6,285 nucleotides of DNA from the NCBI GenBank assembly GCA_964648005.1, contig CAZYKR010000257.1, positions 1-6,285 of the forward strand. Reading direction: 5' to 3'. Within the stretch, counting starts at the first letter, position 1. The number at the start of each line of letters is the position of its first letter. The stretch comes from JAGQTE01 sp964648005. Its GTDB lineage: Bacteria; Actinomycetota; Acidimicrobiia; Acidimicrobiales; Acidimicrobilacustridaceae. The notes beneath the pieces are model-generated. The model was not told where the DNA came from. It saw nothing but the letters and a program-made list of their open reading frames with translations, and did not search any database. Positions 1 to 5,210 of this stretch are shown here, piece after piece. The position numbers and the translations under genes are program-made.

Positions 1-762
1 CAGCTGTGCGCCACGACGGACCTCGACATCACCGGCTTCTTCCCCGAGCCCGACCAGCCCCGCCCCGTGCAGCTCGACACCGCCATCTTCGACCGCATGC
101 GCGACGCCGGCCTGTCTGCCGCCTACTACACGTGGGGTGAGCCGATGACCGGCCTGTTCGCCTCCAAGAAGTACGACGACATCACCTATCCCTATGAGCA
201 GTTCCTCACCGACGCCAAGGACGGCAAGCTCGCCAACGTGGTGTTCATCGACCCCGACTACACGGCGCACGCCGAGTTCAATGGCACGTCGAACGACTAC
301 CACCCGTACGGCAGCGTCCGGGTCGCCGAGGGCTTCGTGGCCGAGGTGCACGACGCCCTCGTCAACAGCCCGCAGTGGGAGCGGATGGTGGCGTTCTTGA
401 ACTTCGACGAGGCCGGAGGCTTCTACGACCACGTGCCGCCACCGCGGGTCCAGGACGACACCGTGCTGCCCGGCCCTGGCCCGCACCCGGACCTGACGAT
501 CCTCGGCTTCCGCGTCCCCGCCATCGCCATCAGCCCGTTCGCGGCGCGCAAGATCGAGACCGCTGGACCGTACGAGCACTGCTCGATCCTGAAGTTCATC
601 GAGTGGCGGTGGGGCCTGGAGCCCATGACGCTGCGGGACAAGACGGCGCTGAACATCGGCGAGACGTTGGACTTCACGACCCGACGCGATCCCATCACGC
701 TGCCCGACTTCACCCCCGAACCCGCCGAGAACTGCCCCGCCGACGCAACGCACCTGCCGTGA
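1..762 (+). CDS. Phosphoesterase family protein (phospholipase C / acid phosphatase AcpA-like), C-terminal part
   Basis: The reading frame is open from base 1 to the TGA at 760-762, so this is the last 253 residues of a gene that begins upstream. The GTG at 67 is internal: residues before it (QLCATTD...) align with residues 184-190 of the next gene. By that alignment roughly 180 residues are missing, including the signal peptide, the ENRSFDH metal-site motif and the GPTxPNR nucleophile motif. Visible family motifs are FDEAGGFYDH (403-432), whose Asp-Glu match metal ligands in AcpA, and YEHCS (571-585). Members of this family (Pfam phosphoesterase, PF04185) hydrolyse phosphate mono- or diesters, usually outside the cytoplasm. 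The actual substrate (phospholipid, other phosphodiester or phosphomonoester) cannot be read from the sequence. The family call is firm; the choice between phospholipase C and phosphatase is open. Confidence 0.88.
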   Translation, partial: QLCATTDLDITGFFPEPDQPRPVQLDTAIFDRMRDAGLSAAYYTWGEPMTGLFASKKYDDITYPYEQFLTDAKDGKLANVVFIDPDYTAHAEFNGTSNDYHPYGSVRVAEGFVAEVHDALVNSPQWERMVAFLNFDEAGGFYDHVPPPRVQDDTVLPGPGPHPDLTILGFRVPAIAISPFAARKIETAGPYEHCSILKFIEWRWGLEPMTLRDKTALNIGETLDFTTRRDPITLPDFTPEPAENCPADATHLP

Positions 763-775
763 TCGACCGCCGACC

Positions 776-2077
776 GTGAGTCCGCTCGACCGACGCCAGT
801 TCCTGACCACCGCCGCCGCTGCCGCATCTGCCGCGGCGCTCGGTGTGGGCTGTGCCGCCGACACGACGACGTCGGGTCCGGGCACAACCGCTGGCCGGTC
901 GACCTCGGGCACCCGGCCGCTGCCCGACCCGGCCAGCGCTCCGTTCGACACCGTCGTCGTGTTGATGATGGAGAACCGGTCCTTCGACCACATCCTCGGC
1001 TGGCTCCCCGGCGCCGACGGCAAGCAGGCCGGCCTCACCTACCGCGACGCCGCCGGCGCCCAGCACGCCACGTACGGCTTGGCGCCGGACTGGCAAGGGT
1101 GCGGCCACGTCGGACCCGACCACGACGTGCCGGCCATGCGGACGCAGTGGAACGACGGCGCCAACGACGGGTTCCTGCTGACCCAGCCAGAGGGCGACCT
1201 CTACCCCATCGGCTACTACACCGGCCAAGACCTGCCGATCCTTGCCGCATTGGCGCAGGGCTACACGGCCTGCGACAACTACTTCGCATCGGTGATGGGC
1301 CCGACCTGGCCGAACCGCCTCTACCAGCTGTGCGCCACGACCGATGTCACGCACACCGGCACCTTTCCCCGGAACCCGAGCGACCCGCGACCCTCGCAGC
1401 TGCAAACGACGATCTTCGATCGGGCCAAAGCCGCCGGGCTGAGCGCCGGCTACTACGCCATCGAGGAGCCGATGACGGGGCTGTTCGCGTCGAAGCGCTA
1501 CGACGACATCAGCTACCCGTTCGAGCAATTCGTCACCGACGCCGCGGCCGGGAAGCTCCCCAACATCTGCTTCGTCGACCCCGACTTCGCCATCGAGGAG
1601 CTCATCGACGACCTGACCAACTCGATGCACCCCTCGGGATCGGTCCAGGTCGGCGACGTGTTCCTCGGCGAGGTCCACGACATCCTCGCCAAGAGCCCCC
1701 AGTGGGAGCGCCTCGTCGCCGTCATCAACTTCGACGAAGGAGGCGGCTTCTTCGACCACGTCGCCCCGCCCCGCGTCCAAGACGACACCGTGCTGCCCGC
1801 CGACATCGAGCACAAGCCGGACCTCACCATCCTGGGCGGCCGGGTCCCTGCCATCGCCGTCGGCCCCTACGCCCCCGCGCGCGTCGACCACGGCGGCCCC
1901 TACGAGCACTGCTCGATCCTTAAGATGGTCGAGTGGCGCTGGGGCCTCGAGCCGATGACCCTGCGGGACCGCACCGCCAACAACCTGGCCGCCACGCTCG
2001 ACTTCACGACGGCGCGGGACCCGATCTCGCTGCCGAAGTACGGTCCTGAACCTGTCATCGACTGCCGCCAGCGCTGA
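776..2077 (+). CDS. Tat-exported phosphoesterase (phospholipase C / acid phosphatase AcpA-like)
   Basis: This complete 433-residue protein probably hydrolyses a phosphoester outside the cytoplasmic membrane. The N-terminus is a twin-arginine signal (DRRQFL, residues 5-10) followed by an Ala-rich core. Cys26 after LGVG could be a lipidation site, though the lipobox is imperfect. Family motifs run in order: ENRSFDH (66-72), GPTWPNRLY (175-183, where Thr177 sits at the position of the Ser/Thr nucleophile of AcpA and PC-PLC enzymes), HPSGSV (285-290), NFDEGGGFFDH (318-328) and YEHCS (376-380). Length is shorter than large mycobacterial PlcA-type enzymes and close to compact AcpA-like proteins. 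The GTG start puts the Arg pair at residues 6-7, as expected for Tat signals; no good Shine-Dalgarno precedes it. It lies 13 bases after the stop of its tandem paralogue, so translation may be coupled. The substrate is unknown. Confidence 0.9.
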   Translation: MSPLDRRQFLTTAAAAASAAALGVGCAADTTTSGPGTTAGRSTSGTRPLPDPASAPFDTVVVLMMENRSFDHILGWLPGADGKQAGLTYRDAAGAQHATYGLAPDWQGCGHVGPDHDVPAMRTQWNDGANDGFLLTQPEGDLYPIGYYTGQDLPILAALAQGYTACDNYFASVMGPTWPNRLYQLCATTDVTHTGTFPRNPSDPRPSQLQTTIFDRAKAAGLSAGYYAIEEPMTGLFASKRYDDISYPFEQFVTDAAAGKLPNICFVDPDFAIEELIDDLTNSMHPSGSVQVGDVFLGEVHDILAKSPQWERLVAVINFDEGGGFFDHVAPPRVQDDTVLPADIEHKPDLTILGGRVPAIAVGPYAPARVDHGGPYEHCSILKMVEWRWGLEPMTLRDRTANNLAATLDFTTARDPISLPKYGPEPVIDCRQR

Positions 2078-2079
2078 GG

Positions 2080-2099
2080 CCGACGGCCCGAACCGTCGG
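2080..2099 (+). promoter_or_regulatory. 7-bp stem-loop reaching into the ribosome binding site of the next gene
   Basis: CCGACGG (2080-2086) pairs perfectly with CCGTCGG (2093-2099) around a six-base loop, CCCGAA. The hairpin begins two bases after the phosphoesterase stop codon. Its 3' arm contains the first two G of the GGAGGAG at 2098-2104. No T-run follows, so an ordinary intrinsic terminator is unlikely. It could tune translation of the downstream gene or protect a processed transcript end. The pairing is directly visible; the function is inferred. Confidence 0.4.
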
Positions 2100-2104
2100 A
2101 GGAG
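2098..2104 (+). promoter_or_regulatory. Shine-Dalgarno sequence of the secreted DTR-module protein
   Basis: GGAGGAG ends two bases before the ATG at 2107; the GGAGG core is four bases from the start, which is close but workable. It fixes the start codon, and it is the strongest ribosome binding site on the plus strand here. Its first two G also belong to the stem at 2080-2099. Confidence 0.75.
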
Positions 2105-2106
2105 CT

Positions 2107-3030
2107 ATGCGCTCGAAGTCCCACCTCGCCGGCAAGATCTCCGTCGTCGCCCTCGCCTTCCTGGCCGGCGGCCTGATGCTGCCGAAGATGGTCGAGGCCA
2201 CCGTCAGCTCCGGTGCGCGCGCTGCGTTCTTTCCGCTGCCTCCGGCCCGCATCATGGACACCCGCTTCGGGCCCTCGCCGCTGCCCGTCGGCACCAAGGT
2301 CGGCCCCGGCCAGACCGTGGACCTCCAGGTCTCGGGCGCCGGCGGCATCCCGGGAACGGCGTCGGCCGCCGTGCTCAACGTCACGGTCACGGACGCCACC
2401 GCGGCGAGCCACCTGACGATCTTCCCGACCGGGACGACGAAGCCCACAGCGTCGAACCTGAACTTCGCCGCAGGGGACACGGTGCCGAACGGCGTGACCG
2501 TGAAGCTGGGGACGGCCGGGAAGGTGTCGATCTTCAACAACAGCGGCCAGGCCAACGTCATCGTCGATGTCAACGGCTACTACGAAGACCACAACCACGA
2601 CGACCGCTACGACACCAAGGCGCAGGTCACGTCCAAGATCTCGACGGCGCTCGCCGGCAGCAACTACGTCGGCAACGCGCAGCTCGCCGACGACGCCGTG
2701 ACCGGCGCGGAGGTGGACGACGGCACGCTGCGGCTCGCCGACATGACGACGTTCACCTTCAACTCGTCAGCAGACCTCACCGGCAAGGTCCTCCCCGCAG
2801 GTACGTGTGAGGACCTCTTCTCACTGACCAACGGCGGCCTCGTCGAAGGTGACCTGGTCATCCCGCGCTTCACCGGCGGAACCGTGCCGAGCTCTGCCAT
2901 CAACCTCATCCCGACGATCGCCCAAGCACGCACCGGCGCGCCGTCCGTGCGCATCGTGGCATGCAACGTAGCGGCGACCGACTTCACGTTGACGGGGGTC
3001 ATCTCGACGACCTCGCTCGTCCTGCGGTGA
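2107..3030 (+). CDS. Secreted protein with actinobacterial DTR...VDVxGYY module, function unknown
   Basis: I recognise the module but not a function. Residues 1-31 form an export signal: Lys-rich start, hydrophobic core 11-25, and a plausible signal-peptidase site after VEA (29-31). Residues 46-158 form a beta-rich module opening with PARIMDTR and ending VIVDVNGYY. This module recurs in secreted or cell-surface proteins of actinobacteria, often beside enzymes or as repeats; here there is one copy. Next comes a HNHDDRYDT segment (162-170), a sequence style often met in phage tail fibres and surface proteins as a trimerising or linker element. A polar stretch with the quasi-repeat QLADDAVTGAEVDDGTL follows (192-208), then a Thr/Ser-rich, probably beta C-terminal domain with Cys234 and Cys286, which could form a disulfide. 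It follows the phosphoesterase by 29 bases, probably on the same transcript. A surface attachment or envelope role is plausible but not shown. Confidence 0.82.
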   Translation: MRSKSHLAGKISVVALAFLAGGLMLPKMVEATVSSGARAAFFPLPPARIMDTRFGPSPLPVGTKVGPGQTVDLQVSGAGGIPGTASAAVLNVTVTDATAASHLTIFPTGTTKPTASNLNFAAGDTVPNGVTVKLGTAGKVSIFNNSGQANVIVDVNGYYEDHNHDDRYDTKAQVTSKISTALAGSNYVGNAQLADDAVTGAEVDDGTLRLADMTTFTFNSSADLTGKVLPAGTCEDLFSLTNGGLVEGDLVIPRFTGGTVPSSAINLIPTIAQARTGAPSVRIVACNVAATDFTLTGVISTTSLVLR

Positions 3031-3038
3031 CCGGCGGC

Positions 3039-3052
3039 GCGGCTAGAGCCGC
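3039..3052. terminator. Short perfect inverted repeat between convergent genes, possible bidirectional terminator
   Basis: GCGGCT (3039-3044) and AGCCGC (3047-3052) are exact inverted copies separated by AG. In RNA this would be a GC-rich stem of five pairs with a TAGA loop, or six with a two-base loop. It spans the thiolase stop codon (3043-3045) and lies nine bases after the stop of the plus-strand gene. Neither strand shows a T-run after it, so as an intrinsic terminator it is weak. The position between convergent operons is the main argument for it. Confidence 0.3.
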
Positions 3053-4194
3053 TCGATGATCGTGACGTTGGCCTGGCCGCCGCCCTCGCACATGGTCTGG
3101 AGGCCATAGCGGCTGCCGGTGCGCTCCAGCTCGTTGAGCAGGGTGGTCATCAGGCGGGCGCCGGTGGCACCGAGCGGGTGGCCGAGGGCGATGGCGCCCC
3201 CGTTGACGTTGACCTTGGCCGGGTCCACGTCGAGGTCCTTCTGCCACGCCAGCACCACCGACGCGAACGCCTCGTTGATCTCGACCAGGTCGATGTCGTC
3301 CATCGACATGCCGGTCTTGGCGAAGGCGTGTCGGGTGGCGGGGATCGGCGCCGTGAGCATCCACACCGGGTCGTCGGCACGCACGCTCAAGTGATGGATG
3401 CGTGCCCGCGGCGTGAGGCCGTGGTCGCGCACCGCCTGCTCAGACGCGATCAGCAGCGCCGCCGACGCGTCGGAGATCTGTGACGCCACCGCGGCGGTGA
3501 CCCGACCGTCGGGGTTCAGCGTCGGCAGGCTGCGCATCTTGTCCATGTTCTGCTCGCGGCGTGGGCCTTCGTCGGTCGTGCACTCCCCGACGGCGACGAC
3601 CTGGCCGTCGAAGCGCCCCTCGTCGATGGCTTGCACGGCCCGGCGGTGCGACTCGACGGCGAAGTCCTCCATCTCGGCGCGGCTGCAGTCCCATCGCTCG
3701 GCGATCATGTCGGCGGAACGGAACTGGCTCACTTCCTGGTCGCCGTAGCGTCGCTGCCAGCCGACCGACCCCGAGAACGGGTCGGCGAACCCGAACTGCT
3801 CGCCGACGAGCATCGCCGAGCTGATCGGGATGGCCGACATGTTCTGCACGCCGCCGGCGACGACGAGGTCGCTCGTGCCGCTCATCACCGCCTGGGCGGC
3901 GAAGTGCACCGCCTGCTGCGAGCTGCCGCACTGGCGATCGATCGTGGTGCCGGGCACGTGCTCGGGCAGTCCGGCCGCTAACCAGCACGTCCGGGCGATG
4001 TCGCCGGCCTGCGGCCCGATGGTGTCGACGCAGCCGTAGATCACGTCCTCGACCGCCGCAGGGTCGACATCGACACGCTCGAACAGTGCCGTCAGCGGCA
4101 CCGCGCCCAGGTCGGCGGGGTGCAACTGGCTCAGCCCGCCGCCACGCCGGCCCACCGGCGTGCGCACGGCGTCGATGATGTAGGCCTCGGCCAT
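3043..4194 (-). CDS. Thiolase (acetyl-CoA C-acyltransferase), FadA5-like
   Basis: This 383-residue thiolase would cleave a 3-ketoacyl-CoA with CoA, releasing acetyl-CoA (or propionyl-CoA) as the last step of a beta-oxidation round in the cytoplasm. All catalytic elements are present: nucleophile Cys89 in DRQCGSSQQ, NEAF (307-310), His339 in GGAIALGHPLG (332-342) and Cys369 in CEGGGQAN. The His-to-Cys spacing of 30 matches Zoogloea PhaA (His348, Cys378). Similarity by eye to the mycobacterial steroid thiolase FadA5 is clear, for example WLAAGLPEHV, SQISD, LTPRARI and VNVNGGAIALGHP. The start is the ATG at 4192-4194, preceded by GGAG six bases away; an upstream in-frame start would overlap the dehydrogenase gene and add 20 non-homologous residues. 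It is the last gene of the minus-strand operon, 25 bases after the short dehydrogenase. An oddity is SQISDAS where most relatives have a Gly (SQISDG). Thiolase: sure; steroid substrate: tentative. Confidence 0.95.
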   Translation of the reverse strand: MAEAYIIDAVRTPVGRRGGGLSQLHPADLGAVPLTALFERVDVDPAAVEDVIYGCVDTIGPQAGDIARTCWLAAGLPEHVPGTTIDRQCGSSQQAVHFAAQAVMSGTSDLVVAGGVQNMSAIPISSAMLVGEQFGFADPFSGSVGWQRRYGDQEVSQFRSADMIAERWDCSRAEMEDFAVESHRRAVQAIDEGRFDGQVVAVGECTTDEGPRREQNMDKMRSLPTLNPDGRVTAAVASQISDASAALLIASEQAVRDHGLTPRARIHHLSVRADDPVWMLTAPIPATRHAFAKTGMSMDDIDLVEINEAFASVVLAWQKDLDVDPAKVNVNGGAIALGHPLGATGARLMTTLLNELERTGSRYGLQTMCEGGGQANVTIIERL

Positions 4195-4200
4195 GGTGGT

Positions 4201-4204
4201 CTCC
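4201..4204 (-). promoter_or_regulatory. Ribosome binding site that fixes the thiolase start
   Basis: GGAG on the minus strand lies six bases (ACCACC) before the ATG at 4192-4194, inside the 25-base gap after the dehydrogenase stop. It supports this start over the longer frame that begins at 4254. Confidence 0.7.
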
Positions 4205-4219
4205 GTTCGTCGATCCGAC

Positions 4220-5206
4220 TCAAGCGTCGAGCAGGCGGCGCGCCAGCAGCTCACGATGCCAGGCGGCGCTCCCCCACGCCTCCGCCAGCGCCCAGGTGCG
4301 CTTCAGGTACAGGTGCAGCTCGTACTCGACCGTGTAGCCGATGGCGCCGTGGCACTGCAGCGCCTGGGCCGCCACCACCTGCGCCGCGTCCGACGCTGCC
4401 GCCTTGGCCATCGACGCCGCCACCGCCGGCTCGGCCGGCACGGGGTGGGCCGGATCGGCGGCGACGCCCGAAGCGATGGCGGCGGCGTGGCGTACCAGCG
4501 GCTTGGCGAACTCGTTGGCCAGCGTGGCGTCGGCGAGGTGGTGCTTGACGGCCTGGAACGAGCCGATCGGCACCCCGAACTGCTTGCGCTCGGCGGCGTA
4601 GCCGACGCTGAGCTCGAGCATGCGATCGCCGAGGCCGACGAGCACGGCGGCCGTGCCGATGGCACCGGCGCGCCGCGCCGCCTCGATGACGTCGTCGCCC
4701 ACGGCGCCGACGGGTTCGGCGGTGGTCGGCACGGCGTCGAGCACGACGAGCGATCGCTGCGGGTCGACGCTGTCGACGGCGCGCCCGGCGGCGTCGACAG
4801 CATCGCCGTCGAGGGCGAACAGACCGTCCGCGCCGACCAGCAGCACCGTGTCGGCGCGCTCGACCGGCATGCCGGGCTCGAGGCACACCGCCACGGTCCG
4901 CTCACCGGCAGCGATCTCGCCGAGCAGCCGGCGCGCCGTGTCACCTCCGACGGCGCCGAGCAGCACCGGCGCCACGGCGGCGGTGTCGACGATGGGCCCC
5001 GGGACGCAGGCCCGACCGACCTCTTCGAGGATGGGCTCCAGGTCGAGCAGGGACATGCCCATGCCGCCGTCGGCTTCGGGCACGCAGATGCCGGCGACGC
5101 CCATTGCCGCCAGCGCAGGCCAGGCGTCGGCGCCGGCCTCTTTGGCCAGCACGTCGGCGACGGCGTCGCGGAAGGCCAGCTGGTCGTCGGTGAAGGCGAA
5201 GCGCAT
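4220..5206 (-). CDS. Short acyl-CoA dehydrogenase subunit, probable non-catalytic partner of a heterotetramer
   Basis: This 328-residue acyl-CoA dehydrogenase-family protein is shorter than the usual 380-400. The N-terminal helical domain (1-105, with MGVAGICVPEADGGMG) and C-terminal helical domain (170-328) are intact. The middle beta domain is reduced to about 60 residues and lacks the FAD-contacting EPxAGSD and WITN-type motifs. The C-terminal FAD motif ERKQFG (206-211) with IGSFQAVKH and the QCHGAIGYTVE motif (284-294) are present. The catalytic Glu is absent at both known positions: Trp311 replaces the Glu of YEGT, and Gly181 sits at the helix-G position, counted 26 residues before Arg207. 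Such chains pair with a full-length subunit in mycobacterial steroid dehydrogenases such as FadE28-FadE29 and FadE26-FadE27. The ATG lies four bases after the stop of the large subunit, with its ribosome binding site at that stop, so near-equal, coupled synthesis is expected. The likely role is alpha,beta-dehydrogenation of an acyl-CoA with its neighbour. Confidence 0.9.
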   Translation of the reverse strand: MRFAFTDDQLAFRDAVADVLAKEAGADAWPALAAMGVAGICVPEADGGMGMSLLDLEPILEEVGRACVPGPIVDTAAVAPVLLGAVGGDTARRLLGEIAAGERTVAVCLEPGMPVERADTVLLVGADGLFALDGDAVDAAGRAVDSVDPQRSLVVLDAVPTTAEPVGAVGDDVIEAARRAGAIGTAAVLVGLGDRMLELSVGYAAERKQFGVPIGSFQAVKHHLADATLANEFAKPLVRHAAAIASGVAADPAHPVPAEPAVAASMAKAAASDAAQVVAAQALQCHGAIGYTVEYELHLYLKRTWALAEAWGSAAWHRELLARRLLDA

Positions 5207-5210
5207 GCGG

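Noticed and set aside
67..69. GTG as the start of the first phosphoesterase
   Set aside because: The frame stays open to base 1 and the upstream residues align with the inside of the paralogue, so the gene begins before the window.
710..1909. 399-residue open frame antisense to the Tat phosphoesterase
   Set aside because: Its translation is low-complexity (Gly, Val, Arg, Asp) with no recognisable motif. It is the antisense shadow of a well-supported gene in GC-rich DNA.
4195..4254. Longer thiolase form starting at 4254
   Set aside because: The extra 20 residues do not look like thiolase, would overlap the upstream gene by 35 bases, and a good ribosome binding site precedes the ATG at 4192-4194.
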